The notes beneath the pieces were generated by a model. The model worked only from the letters and a program-made list of their open reading frames with translations. It was not told the DNA's origin and made no database searches. Position numbers and translations under genes: made by a program. DNA of 64,000 nt from Haloprofundus marisrubri (GTDB lineage Archaea; Halobacteriota; Halobacteria; Halobacteriales; Haloferacaceae): positions 310,001 through 374,000 of the forward strand of contig NZ_LOPU01000016.1 in NCBI RefSeq assembly GCF_001469955.1, read 5' to 3'. Every line of letters begins with the position of its first letter. Position 1 is the first letter of the stretch. Of the stretch, positions 8,316-16,777 are shown piece after piece.

Positions 8316-10259
8316 GTGCGGGCCGCGTTCACACCGATTGGCGAGTACGGCGTCGTCGGTAACCTCGAAACCTGTGCACTCGTCGCCCCCGACGGTTCCG
8401 TCGAGTGGCTTCCGTTTCCGGCGCTCGATTCGGCGTCGGTGTTCGCTTCGATGCTCGACCTCGACCGGGGCGGTCGATTCCGTATCGGCCCCGTCGGCGA
8501 GTTCGATGCCGAACGACAGTATCTCTCGCGGACGAACGTCCTCCAGACGACGTTTCACACCGACTCGGGCACCGCGACGGTCACCGACTTCATGCCGATA
8601 CCCGATGAGACGCCCGGAACGCATCGAGCCTTGTACCGTCGCGTCGCCTGTACGGAGGGAAGCGTCGATATGCGCGTCGAGTTCGCCCCCCGATTCGACT
8701 ACGGCCGCCTCGGCGCACGGTTCGAGCGGACCGAACAGGGAGTCCGTGCGGTTGTCGAGGGCGACCCGGAGGAGTGTGAGACCGTAACCGACGACGGACC
8801 CGACGGATACGTTCCGCTCTACCTCGACTGTTCGACTCCGCTTTCGACCGGAGAGCGAGATACGGCGACGACAACACTGGCGCTCGAACGCGACGAGACG
8901 GAGTGGTTCGTTCTCCGCGCCGACGACCCGGAGTCAGACGACTCTGCGGACTCTGCGGACTCTGCGGACTCGTCGCAGCCACCGCAACTCCCGGACCCGA
9001 CAGCGGTTCTCGATGCGACAGTCGAGTACTGGCGCGAGTGGATTCACTCCTGTGAGACCGCCGACTGTATCTTCGACGGCCCGTGGCACGACGTCACCGT
9101 CCGGTCTGGGCTGACGCTGAAACTGCTGACGAACCACGAGGCAGGGTCGATAGCCGCCGCGGCGACGACGTCGCTGCCGGAGGACATCGGCGGCGTCCGC
9201 AACTGGGACTACCGTTTCAGTTGGCTGCGCGACAGCGCGTTCACCGTCCAAGCGCTGTCGAACCTCGGCCACGTCGACGAGGCGTCGGCGTACTTCGAGT
9301 GGTTGCTCGGCCTCTGTCAGGTCGACGACCCGACGGAGATTCAACCGGTGTACGGCCTTCACGGCGAGACGGAACTCGACGAACAGGAGCGCGACTATCT
9401 CACCGGCTATCGGCGCTCGAAACCGGTTCGCGTCGGCAACGACGCCGCCGGTCAGACGCAACTCGACATCTACGGCCAACTCGTCCTCGCCGTCGCGGAG
9501 ACGGCCCGCTACGGCGAGTCGGTGACGCCCGACGACTGGACGGCGCTGTGTCGCATCATCGAACACGTCCGCGAGGTCTGGACCGACCCCGACGCCGGTA
9601 TCTGGGAGGTCCGAGACGGCCCCAAGCAGTTCGTCCACTCGAAGGTGATGTGCTGGGTCGCACTGGACCGTGGCATCGAACTCGCGGAGACGTTCGACCG
9701 CGACGCGCCACTCGACGACTGGCGCGAGACGCGAGACGAGATACGTGAGGAAGTTCTGGACCGCGGGTACAGCGACGAACTCGGCAGTTTCACCCAGACG
9801 TACGACGGCGATTCGCTGGACGCGACGGCGCTTCTTATCCCGGTACTCGGCTTCCTGCCGTTCGACGACGAACGCGTCGAAGGGACCATCGAAGCGATTC
9901 GGGAACGCCTCGAAGACGACTCGGGACTCGTCGCCCGTTACGACGGCGACGACGGCTTACCCGGTGAGGAGGGCGCGTTCGTCCTCTGCTCCTTTTGGTT
10001 GGTCGACGCGCTGGTGCTGTCGGGTCGCGTCGACGACGCCCGCGAGTTGTTCGAGCGACTCGTCGAATGGACGGGGCCACTCGGACTACTCGCCGAGGAA
10101 CTCGACTCCGAGAGCGGTCGGCAACTCGGAAACTTCCCGCAGGCGTTCAGCCACATCGGTCTCATAAACAGTGCACTCTACCTCGGCGCGGCGATGGGCT
10201 ACGACACACCCGGACCTGCACCGATGGGGATGCGTCTGGAAAACGGCTCGGCGCACTGA
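8316..10259 (+). CDS. Glycoside hydrolase family 15 protein (glucoamylase/trehalase-like)
   Basis: A 647-residue two-domain GH15 protein. The N-terminal beta-domain (residues 1-240) begins FTPIGEYGVVGNLETCALVAPDGSVEWLPFP, the usual family opening. The (alpha/alpha)6 domain (about 250-640) shows WDYRFSWLRDSAFTVQAL, VYGLHGETELDEQE, YRRSKPVRVGNDAAGQTQLDIYG, VMCWVALDRGIE and NFPQAFSHIGLINSAL. Without a signal peptide it should act in the cytoplasm on alpha-glucans or trehalose; the substrate is not fixed. Between domains a 9-bp repeat (gactctgcg x3, 8940-8966) encodes an SADSADSAD linker. Start at GTG 8316; no better ATG is in frame. Confidence 0.9.
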   Translation: MRAAFTPIGEYGVVGNLETCALVAPDGSVEWLPFPALDSASVFASMLDLDRGGRFRIGPVGEFDAERQYLSRTNVLQTTFHTDSGTATVTDFMPIPDETPGTHRALYRRVACTEGSVDMRVEFAPRFDYGRLGARFERTEQGVRAVVEGDPEECETVTDDGPDGYVPLYLDCSTPLSTGERDTATTTLALERDETEWFVLRADDPESDDSADSADSADSSQPPQLPDPTAVLDATVEYWREWIHSCETADCIFDGPWHDVTVRSGLTLKLLTNHEAGSIAAAATTSLPEDIGGVRNWDYRFSWLRDSAFTVQALSNLGHVDEASAYFEWLLGLCQVDDPTEIQPVYGLHGETELDEQERDYLTGYRRSKPVRVGNDAAGQTQLDIYGQLVLAVAETARYGESVTPDDWTALCRIIEHVREVWTDPDAGIWEVRDGPKQFVHSKVMCWVALDRGIELAETFDRDAPLDDWRETRDEIREEVLDRGYSDELGSFTQTYDGDSLDATALLIPVLGFLPFDDERVEGTIEAIRERLEDDSGLVARYDGDDGLPGEEGAFVLCSFWLVDALVLSGRVDDARELFERLVEWTGPLGLLAEELDSESGRQLGNFPQAFSHIGLINSALYLGAAMGYDTPGPAPMGMRLENGSAH

Positions 10260-10283
10260 CGCCGGAAACGGTGAGTCAGTCGT

Positions 10284-11078
10284 TCACTCGTCGAGTTCGA
10301 CTGCCGAATTGTCCCGCGGTCGGTACCCGATTGCGTGTCGCGTTTCGGTCAAGGAGAGATATCGGCCGTCGTTCGCGGAGACGCCGTGGGCCGTCACCGC
10401 TTCGCCGCCGGTGTCGCCGAGTCCGTCGCCCTCCAGCGACGCCGTCGTCGCCGCGCGAACGACGCGCCGACAGTCGGCGGGGCTGAGCCACATCGCGTGG
10501 AGGAACTGCGAGTCGACGCCGGAGTCGGCATCTTTCTCGCGGAGGTCGTCTGGAGTGAGCAGCCACCCGATGCGCAGATTGACCACGTCGATGTCGTGTC
10601 GCGCGGCGTACAACTGTCCCAGCGCTTCGCCGGAGACTTTCGAGACGCCGTAGAAGGAGTCCGGAAGCGTCGGGTCGTCGGGGCGGACGGTTCGCACGCG
10701 GTCGGTCATCGACTCGGGGTCGTCGGCGTCGGAGACGTTGTACTGGTGGACGGCGTGGTTCGAAGAGGAAAAGACGACCCGGTCGAGGCCGTTTTCGACG
10801 GCCGCCTCGTAAGCGTTGTGCGTGCCGTCGATGTTCGTCTCGAAGACGCCGTCCCAGTCGGCGGTCGGCGAGGGGTTTGCGGCGAGGTGGACGAGTACGT
10901 CGTGTCCGGAGAGCGCCTCCGAGAACGCCTCCGCGTCGGTCACGTCGAGGACGACGCTGTCGATATCGTCGTGTTCACGGTGGGTTATCGCTGTCACCTC
11001 GTGCTCGGTGTTCTCGAACGCACGTAGCGCCTCTCTGCCGACGTTTCCTGCTGCACCGGTGATTGCGACCTTCGCCAT
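10284..11078 (-). CDS. NAD-dependent epimerase/dehydratase-type extended SDR
   Basis: A 264-residue extended short-chain dehydrogenase. The nucleotide loop ITGAAGNVGREAL is at residues 6-18, the VHLAANPSP strand at 63-71, FSSSNHAVHQYN carries the Ser of the triad (about 104-106), and SFYGVSK at 141-147 gives Tyr143 and Lys147. The NLRIGWLL and late regions are like uronate dehydrogenases and the archaeal glucose-6-phosphate dehydrogenase Azf. Oxidation of a sugar or sugar phosphate at C1 is therefore likely, but which substrate cannot be read. It is convergent with the GH15 gene. Confidence 0.82.
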   Translation of the reverse strand: MAKVAITGAAGNVGREALRAFENTEHEVTAITHREHDDIDSVVLDVTDAEAFSEALSGHDVLVHLAANPSPTADWDGVFETNIDGTHNAYEAAVENGLDRVVFSSSNHAVHQYNVSDADDPESMTDRVRTVRPDDPTLPDSFYGVSKVSGEALGQLYAARHDIDVVNLRIGWLLTPDDLREKDADSGVDSQFLHAMWLSPADCRRVVRAATTASLEGDGLGDTGGEAVTAHGVSANDGRYLSLTETRHAIGYRPRDNSAVELDE

Positions 11079-11165
11079 AGGAACTGTACCGTAGTCAGCG
11101 CGAAATAGCTCGGGGCGTACTCGTTTCGGTCGTCGGTGAACCGCGTGAACCGCGCCGTTACCGAT

Positions 11166-11621
11166 TCACTCGTCGCGGCGGACGTACAGCGTCTTCGAGA
11201 CCTCGGCGTACACGTCGCCGTCGGCGTCGAACAACTGGAGGTCGTACTCGCGGTCGGTCGACTCCCCAGGTTCGAGCGTCTCGCGAATCGCCTCGACTTC
11301 CTCGTCGGGAACTCGGAAGTCGGCGTACAGCGTTCGGTCTCCCGGCCGCTTGAACTCGATGTTCGCGGCGCGGTCCCAGACGGTGAACTCGTCGCCGAGA
11401 CGCCGATTCAGCATGATGACGTACACCGGGTCGACGGCGGCGTACATGCTCCCGCCGAACATCGTGCCGTAGACGTTCTTCGTTCGCCACGTCAGCGGGA
11501 GTTCGACCTGTATACGACTCCAGTCGCGTTCGATGTAGCGGACTCTGCCGCCGGTGCTTCGATACGTGGGGTGGAGGTTGAAGCCGAGACGGGAGAGACG
11601 CGTCCGCAGCGATTCGCTCAT
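11166..11621 (-). CDS. DUF4442-type hot-dog fold thioesterase-like protein
   Basis: A 151-residue single hot-dog domain. It has LGFNLHPTYRSTGGRVRYIERDWSRIQVELPL, then RTKNVYGTMFGGSMYAAVDP (the helix that carries catalytic residues in hot-dog thioesterases), and a final YDLQLFDADGDVYAEVSKTLYVR strand. Members of DUF4442 are presumed acyl-thioester hydrolases, with no proven substrate. ATG at 11621. The gene is divergent from ncsA, 103 bp away. Confidence 0.8.
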   Translation of the reverse strand: MSESLRTRLSRLGFNLHPTYRSTGGRVRYIERDWSRIQVELPLTWRTKNVYGTMFGGSMYAAVDPVYVIMLNRRLGDEFTVWDRAANIEFKRPGDRTLYADFRVPDEEVEAIRETLEPGESTDREYDLQLFDADGDVYAEVSKTLYVRRDE

Positions 11622-11724
11622 GCGCGTCCGTCGGAGGGTCGCCGGAAGTCAGTTCGGATGTCGATTTGTAGGCACTCCGCGGAGACGAAACGGTCATACG
11701 CGTGAGACGGCAACGGTCACGAAA

Positions 11725-12696
11725 ATGGAGTGCGACAAGTGCGACCGCGACGCCGTCATGGTCGCGAGTTATTCGGGGGCGCATCTCTGCGAGAACCACT
11801 TCTGCGCCTCGGTCGAAAAGCGCGTCCGACGGCGCGTCCGCGAGGACAGTCTCGTCCCCCGCGACGCGAGTCCCGACGACCCAGACACGTGGGTTATCGG
11901 CCTGTCGGGCGGTAAAGACAGCGTCGTACTCACCCACATTCTGGACGAGACGTTCGGTCGGGACCCCCGCATCGAACTCGTCGCGCTCTCCATCCACGAG
12001 GGAATCGAAGGCTACCGCGACAAGAGTCTCGACGCCTCCGTCGAACTCTGCGAAGACCTCTCGCTGCAGCACGAGGTCGTCTCCTACGAGGAGGAACTCG
12101 GCGTCCGCATGGACGACGTGGTGGAGAAAGACCCCGAGAACATGGCTCCGTGTGCGTACTGCGGCGTGTTCCGCCGCGACCTCCTCGAACAGTACGCCGA
12201 GGAACTCGACGCGGACAAACTGCTCACAGGTCACAACCTCGACGACGAGGCACAGACGGCGCTGATGAACTTTCTCGAAGGCGACGTGACCCAGGTCGCA
12301 AAACACTTCGACGCCAGCATCGGCGGATTCGAAGAGCGGGCGCTCACCGACGACTTCGTTCCTCGGGCGAAACCACTGCGCGACGTTCCCGAGAAAGAAG
12401 TCGCGCTGTACGCGCATCTGAAGGACCTCCCGGCGCATATCACCGAGTGTCCACACGCGAGCGAGGCGTACCGCGGCGAGATTCAGCAGTTGCTGTTGAA
12501 ACTCGAAGAGAACCATCCCGGGACGCGTCACTCTATCATGGCCGGGTACGAAGAACTCGCACAGATGGCCGCCCAGCAGTACCGCGGCGACGGCGACGAG
12601 AACGTCGAACTCAACGAGTGTGAACGCTGCGGGTCGAAAACCGGCGGCACCGTCTGCCGGAAGTGCAAACTCGTCGAGGCTGTCGAAGCGGTATAG
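11725..12696 (+). CDS. ncsA: NcsA, tRNA 2-thiouridine (wobble) thiolation enzyme
   Basis: A 323-residue TtcA/TtuA-family enzyme that sulfurates U34 of tRNAs for Lys, Glu and Gln, in haloarchaea together with SAMP2 and UbaA. The N-terminal zinc finger is CDKC...CENHFC, the PP-loop is VIGLSGGKDSVVL (about 58-70), and the catalytic cysteine motif is CAYCGVFRRDLL (about 139-150). CPHA follows, and a C-terminal zinc ribbon is CERCG...CRKC. The start is the ATG at 11725, which gives the family N-terminus MECDKCD; the frame is open upstream but without conservation. Convergent with ftsZ2. Confidence 0.93.
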   Translation: MECDKCDRDAVMVASYSGAHLCENHFCASVEKRVRRRVREDSLVPRDASPDDPDTWVIGLSGGKDSVVLTHILDETFGRDPRIELVALSIHEGIEGYRDKSLDASVELCEDLSLQHEVVSYEEELGVRMDDVVEKDPENMAPCAYCGVFRRDLLEQYAEELDADKLLTGHNLDDEAQTALMNFLEGDVTQVAKHFDASIGGFEERALTDDFVPRAKPLRDVPEKEVALYAHLKDLPAHITECPHASEAYRGEIQQLLLKLEENHPGTRHSIMAGYEELAQMAAQQYRGDGDENVELNECERCGSKTGGTVCRKCKLVEAVEAV

Positions 12697-12831
12697 AGTC
12701 TCGCCTCCGTCGTTCTCTCGCCTCCCCACCTGTTTTCTGTTGCCGGTCGACTCGTAGCCGTGGCTGTTGCTCGCCGAAGTGAACGTACCGAAGATAGAGA
12801 ACAGCGAACCCGGCCGCAGACAGTCGGGTCG

Positions 12832-14031
12832 TTAGCGGATGACGTCGAGGCCGTTGTTCCGTTCGACCTCGTCGCGTCCGCCGTCGGACTGCCACGAACC
12901 GTTGGGGTTCGTGTTCGTCTGACGCTGTCGGTTCTGGTTCGTCTCGAACTCCGAGCTACCCGAATTGCCGTCGAGGCTGGCACGCGAGCGGTCGGCCTGC
13001 TTCTGGGTCGTCGGGCCGAGAACCTGCGCGCTCTGGACGCCGGTCATGATGGCCATGACGCGGACTTTGCCTTTGTACTCCTCTTGGATGCGTGCGCCCC
13101 AGATGACGTTGGCGCTCGCTTCGAGGCGTTCGGTGATGTTGTCGGCGATGCCCTCGGCCTCCTTCAGCGTGAGGTCCGGGCCGCCGGTGATGTGGACGAG
13201 ACCACCCGACGCACCGCGGTAGTCGACGTCCAGCAGTGGGTGGTTCATCGCGTCGCGAACCACTTCCTCCGTCTTGTTCTTGTCCTGAGTCTCACCGACC
13301 AACATCACGGCGACGCCACCTTGGTTCATGATGGTGGACATGTCGGCGTAGTCGAGGTTGATGAGCGACGGTTGGGTGATGGTCTCCGAAATCCCCTTGA
13401 CCGTCTCGGCGATAATCTGGTCCATCACCGAGAACGCCTTCCCAATCGGGAGGTTCGGGACGTAGTCGAGCAGGCGGTTGTTGTCGAGGACGATGATGGA
13501 GTCCGCTTCGTTGCGGAGTTTCTCCAGGCCTTCCTCGGCTTTCACCGTGCGGGCACGCTCGACGTTGAACGGCGTCGAGACCATACCCACGACGATTGCG
13601 CCCTGTTCTTTGGCGATTTTGGCGACGACGGGGGCCGCACCGGTACCGGTGCCACCACCCATGCCGGCGGTGACGAACACGAGGTCGGCTTTGCCGAGAA
13701 CCTCTTTGACGGTTCCCTGCGCCATCTCGGTCGCCCGCTCACCCATCGAGGGGTCGCCCCCGGCACCGAGGCCGGAGGTCAACGATTTGCCGACGAGAAT
13801 CTTCGTGTCGGCTTCGATCATCTTCAGGTGTTGTTTGTCGGTGTTGATAGCGACGGTGTCTGCCCCTTCGACGCCGATGTTGTAGAGGCGGTTGATGGTG
13901 TTGTTCCCGGCACCACCACAGCCGACGATGACGATTCGGGGTTCGCCGAACTCGTCGTCGTCGGACTGTGCTTCCATATCCCGCTGCTCGGCTTCGGCGT
14001 TTTCGAGTGCGTCTTGTACGATGTCTTGCAT
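12832..14031 (-). CDS. ftsZ2: FtsZ2 cell division tubulin
   Basis: A 399-residue FtsZ. GTP-binding elements: [16 protein letters not shown] (35-50), the tubulin signature [12 protein letters not shown] (123-134), TPFNVE, and the catalytic NLDYADM loop. The long conserved N-terminal part ([31 protein letters not shown] region) and the terminal GLDVIR peptide identify the FtsZ2 class. In Haloferax, FtsZ2 drives constriction of the Z ring, whereas FtsZ1 assembles the ring. The C-terminal linker (about 340-390) is Gln/Asn-rich here, which is unusual for a halophile. The cdrS gene ends 3 bp upstream, so both form one operon. Confidence 0.97.
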   Translation of the reverse strand: MQDIVQDALENAEAEQRDMEAQSDDDEFGEPRIVIVGCGGAGNNTINRLYNIGVEGADTVAINTDKQHLKMIEADTKILVGKSLTSGLGAGGDPSMGERATEMAQGTVKEVLGKADLVFVTAGMGGGTGTGAAPVVAKIAKEQGAIVVGMVSTPFNVERARTVKAEEGLEKLRNEADSIIVLDNNRLLDYVPNLPIGKAFSVMDQIIAETVKGISETITQPSLINLDYADMSTIMNQGGVAVMLVGETQDKNKTEEVVRDAMNHPLLDVDYRGASGGLVHITGGPDLTLKEAEGIADNITERLEASANVIWGARIQEEYKGKVRVMAIMTGVQSAQVLGPTTQKQADRSRASLDGNSGSSEFETNQNRQRQTNTNPNGSWQSDGGRDEVERNNGLDVIR

Positions 14032-14034
14032 CGA

Positions 14035-14223
14035 TTACACCTTCGCCCAGCTGCGCTTGGTGCGCTCGGGACGTTTTGCGTCGCGTTCATCGGCCTGCTC
14101 GTTGAGCATCTCGCGGACGGCCGAACGGATGGCTTCGCTGCGGTTCGGGAACTCTCCCGTTTCCACCATCTGTTCGACCTCCTCGATCTGCTGCTTCGGA
14201 ATTCGTAGTGTCACACGCTCCAT
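14035..14223 (-). CDS. cdrS: CdrS, short ribbon-helix-helix cell division regulator
   Basis: A 62-residue ribbon-helix-helix protein: strand [20 protein letters not shown], then [19 protein letters not shown] as the two helices, then a basic tail [13 protein letters not shown]. The published CdrS of Halobacterium and Haloferax has the same genomic position (3 bp before ftsZ2 on the same strand) and controls ftsZ2 and other division genes. The frame extends upstream without conservation, so the ATG at 14223 is used. A long leader (about 120 nt to the predicted start of transcription) separates it from its TATA box. Confidence 0.95.
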   Translation of the reverse strand: MERVTLRIPKQQIEEVEQMVETGEFPNRSEAIRSAVREMLNEQADERDAKRPERTKRSWAKV

Positions 14224-14238
14224 ATTTGCATTCCCCCG

Positions 14239-14393
14239 GTAAGACGTTCGGGCGCATGCCCGACACCGTCTCACGCACCGAAATCGCACGAAGAGGGCGA
14301 CTTTGCCCCGCGGAGTTCGGAACGTAAGACGACCGTCTTACGCGAACGTAAGCACAGACCGATAGGATATAAATGTAACGGCGACTGTAAGAC
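14239..14393 (-). promoter_or_regulatory. cdrS-ftsZ2 control region with GTAAGAC repeats
   Basis: Between cdrL and cdrS lies a cluster of one heptamer. GTAAGAC occurs at 14239-14245, 14324-14330 and 14387-14393, its complement GTCTTAC at 14335-14341, and a partial copy (GTAAG) at 14348-14352. The central pair is a perfect inverted repeat, CGTAAGAC-GACC-GTCTTACG (14323-14342). A TATA box for the minus strand (ATTTATATCC, 14365-14374) places the transcription start near 14344, at the edge of this palindrome. RHH proteins bind paired inverted sites, and CdrL is known in haloarchaea to act on this promoter, so these are candidate CdrL (or CdrS) operators. The binding itself is an inference. Confidence 0.6.
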
Positions 14394-14432
14394 ACAGCCG
14401 AAAATCGGTGTTTACGCGGCGTCAGTTGTCCG

Positions 14433-14942
14433 TCAACGACGTTCGAGTACGTCAGCCGCCGGTGTCCGACGGCCACAACCCGGACAGAACGCCCAATCCG
14501 AACGTACTTCGTCGCCGCAGTCACAGAACAGCCGTCGAGACGCTTTCTCGCCGCAATTCGGGCAGTACATCTGCCCGTCGGACAGTTCTTCGCCGCACTG
14601 ACTGCAGGATTTCTCGTCGGTCTCTTCGGTGCCGTCGACGGTTGTCTTACGCTCTTCGTCGTCTCCCGCTCCGTCGAGACTGATGTTGACGTTTACGTCC
14701 TGTGGACGGCTGTTCTCTGCCCGACGGAGATACTCGCCGACGAGTTCGTCGACCCGGTCGCGGACGAGGTCGTCGATTCGTTCCGGTGTCGGTGTGGCTG
14801 CCGTCCCCGCAATATCGTCGTCACGGTCCGACGCGTCGAGATACGCGCGAAGCGCCTCCCGCATGACCTCGCTTTTGGAGGCGTCTAACGCCTCCAGTCG
14901 CTCGACGAGGTCGTCGTCCGCGCGGAACGTGACTTTACTCAT
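14433..14942 (-). CDS. cdrL: CdrL, long ribbon-helix-helix regulator with zinc ribbons
   Basis: A 169-residue protein. The N-terminal RHH domain is at residues 1-40 (SKVTFRADDDLVERLEAL, SKSEVMREALRAYLDAS), followed by an acidic and helical linker. The C-terminus carries double zinc ribbons with Cys pairs at 113/116 and 127/130, and at 140/142 and 153/156 (CSQCGEEL, CPNCGEK, CDCGDE, CPGCGRR). Haloarchaeal CdrL activates or tunes cdrS-ftsZ2 transcription and is encoded directly upstream of cdrS, as here. A weak TATA-like sequence (14967-14975) 30 bp before the ATG suggests a leaderless transcript. Confidence 0.92.
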   Translation of the reverse strand: MSKVTFRADDDLVERLEALDASKSEVMREALRAYLDASDRDDDIAGTAATPTPERIDDLVRDRVDELVGEYLRRAENSRPQDVNVNISLDGAGDDEERKTTVDGTEETDEKSCSQCGEELSDGQMYCPNCGEKASRRLFCDCGDEVRSDWAFCPGCGRRTPAADVLERR

Positions 14943-15058
14943 CTTCGTTGAGAGGAATCATGCGACAGTATTTCAATCTTGCCCAATCATCGCCATTCGT
15001 TCACGCACGACGCGCCGAACAGTAATCGTTATACCCCAGAATGCGGTACGACAGGGCA

Positions 15059-15132
15059 CCGCTCTTAGCTCAGCCTGGCAGAGCAGCCGACTGTAGATCG
15101 GCTTGCCCCCCGTTCAAATCGGGGAGAGCGGA
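15059..15132 (+). tRNA. tRNA-Tyr (GTA)
   Basis: A complete 74-nt cloverleaf can be drawn. The acceptor stem pairs CCGCTCT with AGAGCGG and the discriminator is A. The D arm is GCTC-AGCCTGGCA-GAGC. The anticodon arm is GCCGA-CTGTAGA-TCGGC, reading GTA. The T arm is CCCCG-TTCAAAT-CGGGG. The variable loop has five nucleotides, there is no intron, and CCA is not encoded. A short T-run (ttttc) follows at 15134-15138 and may end transcription. Confidence 0.96.
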
Positions 15133-15169
15133 CTTTTCGGGCGAATCCGGTCGACCCGGATTGAGCACA

Positions 15170-15280
15170 GAAGTCACAGCCCGGGAGCGAACGGAGTAAG
15201 CGACCCGGAATGTCTTCGGGAGTTCAAATCGCCGTGACTTCGCTCCGCTCGTCACGAGCCTCGTTCACTACGTTCACGAG
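15170..15280 (+). repeat. Inverted-repeat and tRNA-3'-like sequence after tRNA-Tyr
   Basis: About 40 bp after tRNA-Tyr the arms GAAGTCAC (15170-15177) and GTGACTTC (15234-15241) could pair. The interval contains a GGGAGTTCAAATCGCCG stretch that resembles a T-loop and 3' acceptor end. The spacing of the arms is like that of a tRNA acceptor stem, but no anticodon arm can be drawn. It is followed by a second hairpin-capable CGTGAC/GTCACG pair and by GTTCAC-TAC-GTTCAC repeats. It could be a decayed tRNA end left by integration at a tRNA gene. Only the repeats are seen directly. Confidence 0.4.
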
Positions 15281-15295
15281 GACAGGGAGAACGGT

Positions 15296-15604
15296 TCACT
15301 CACCGGCCGTCGTCCACTTACCACTCGAACTCAGAAACCGGCAGTTCTCGAACACCACCGCTTCGTCGCTCCCCACAGGTTCGAGTCGAATCCGGAACGG
15401 TTCTTCGCGCGCGAACAGTTCGTGGACGATGTCGGCGTGGTCACTCGTCGTGAGGACGCCGTCGACCCACTCCTCGTCCGGGCGACGCCGAAGGCTGAGC
15501 GAGAGGTCGTCGACGACGACACGGCGACCACGCTCGAACACCACTCGAACGTCGTCGCCTTCGGCAGTGTCGTACTGCTCCACGCCGTGTCGTTCAGCCT
15601 GCAC
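15296..15604 (-). CDS. Small conserved-looking protein of unknown function
   Basis: A 102-residue acidic protein with alternating strands: VRVVFERGRRVVVDDLSLSL, EEWVDGVLTTSDHADIVHELF, FRIRLEPVGSDEAVVFENCRFL. The pattern of an uninterrupted ATG-started frame with halophile amino-acid use (many Asp/Glu, few Lys) supports coding. No domain is recognised. It lies alone, on the opposite strand to the aldo/keto reductase gene, with an 81 bp intergenic gap. Confidence 0.6.
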   Translation of the reverse strand: MQAERHGVEQYDTAEGDDVRVVFERGRRVVVDDLSLSLRRRPDEEWVDGVLTTSDHADIVHELFAREEPFRIRLEPVGSDEAVVFENCRFLSSSGKWTTAGE

Positions 15605-15685
15605 GACCCTGAACGCTGTGTTCGTCCCAGCGCTTACCGGCGAACGGACACTTACGGCGTTTCGCCGCTATCACACAGATACGTC

Positions 15686-16675
15686 ATGCAACATCGTGAA
15701 CTCGGGACCACCGGCTACGACGTGACCGAAGTCGGCCTCGGCACGTGGAACATCGGCAGCGACTGGGGCGACGTAACGGAGGAAGAAGGCCGCGAGGCGG
15801 TTCGCGCGGCGCTCGACGCTGGCGTGGACTTCATCGACACCGCCGACGTGTACGGTGACGGTGCGAGCGAGAGACGCATCGCCGAGGTGTTGGACGAGGA
15901 AGGCGCCCGCGACGACGTGACCGTTGCGACCAAAGCGGGCCGCCGTCTCGACCCCCACGAACCCGACGGCTACAATCACGAGAACCTCGAACGGTTCGTC
16001 GACCGAAGCCGAGAGAACCTCGGCGTCGACTCGCTCGAACTGCTCCAACTGCACTGCCCGCCGACGGAGGTGTACTACCGCCCCGAGACGTTCGAGGCGT
16101 TAGAGGAGTTGAAGGACGCGGGGAAAATCGACCACTACGGCGTCAGCGTCGAGAAAGTCGAAGAGGGGTTGAAAGCCATCGAGTACGACGGCGTCGAGAC
16201 GGTTCAAATCATCTTCAACCCGTTCCGGCAGCGGCCCGCCGACCTGTTCTTCCGGGAGGCGCTCCGCCGTCGAGTCGGCGTCATCGTCCGCGTTCCTCTC
16301 GCTTCTGGGCTGCTCACCGGCCAACTGTCGGCCGACGACGAGTTCCCCGAAGACGACCACCGCAACTACAACCGCGACGGCGACGCGTTCGACGTGGGTG
16401 AGACGTTCGCCGGCGTCCCCTTCGAGACGGGCGTTCGCGCCGCCGATGCGCTCGAACCGGCCGTCCCCGACGACGCGACGCTCGCGCAGTTCACCCTGCG
16501 CTGGATTCTCTCCTTCGACGCCGTGAGCGCGGTCATCCCGGGGTCGACGATTCCCGACCACATCCGGCAGAACGTCGCCGCCGCGGACCTTCCCGAACCC
16601 TCCGCCCAGCAACACGAACTGGTTCACGAGGTGTACGACGAACACGTCCGCGACCACGTCCACCAGCGCTGGTAG
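15686..16675 (+). CDS. Aldo/keto reductase
   Basis: A 329-residue TIM-barrel oxidoreductase. GLGTWNIGSDWGDV is followed by FIDTADVYGDGASERRIAEVL (Asp and Tyr of the catalytic tetrad), VTVATKAG (the Lys), and LELLQLHCPP (the His). The C-terminal cofactor part has VIVRVPLASGLLTGQ, FTLRWILS and AVIPGSTIPDHIRQN, which binds NADPH in this family. It resembles YajO/YghZ-like reductases of sugars or carbonyls. The ATG at 15686 gives the family opening MQHRELGTTGYDVTEVGLG; upstream codons are not conserved. Confidence 0.9.
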   Translation: MQHRELGTTGYDVTEVGLGTWNIGSDWGDVTEEEGREAVRAALDAGVDFIDTADVYGDGASERRIAEVLDEEGARDDVTVATKAGRRLDPHEPDGYNHENLERFVDRSRENLGVDSLELLQLHCPPTEVYYRPETFEALEELKDAGKIDHYGVSVEKVEEGLKAIEYDGVETVQIIFNPFRQRPADLFFREALRRRVGVIVRVPLASGLLTGQLSADDEFPEDDHRNYNRDGDAFDVGETFAGVPFETGVRAADALEPAVPDDATLAQFTLRWILSFDAVSAVIPGSTIPDHIRQNVAAADLPEPSAQQHELVHEVYDEHVRDHVHQRW

Positions 16676-16777
16676 GTCGGGAGTCGGCGTCTACGTCGGA
16701 GTCGTCGCGGCACCCCGACGAAACAGCGAGGCGACCCAACGACTATCGTATTCGTCGTTGTACGAGTGCAGGTCACG

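Noticed and set aside
11158-12729. 523-codon minus-strand frame opposite ncsA
   Set aside because: NcsA on the plus strand has all its catalytic motifs; this frame gives only unrelated Val/Arg-rich sequence.
15171-15240. Second tRNA gene downstream of tRNA-Tyr
   Set aside because: Only an acceptor-like pair and a T-loop-like stretch are present; no anticodon stem-loop or D arm can be drawn.
15070-15255. 61-codon minus-strand frame ending in a QADLQSAALPG-type sequence
   Set aside because: It is antisense to tRNA-Tyr; this is a classic spurious gene call at tRNA loci.
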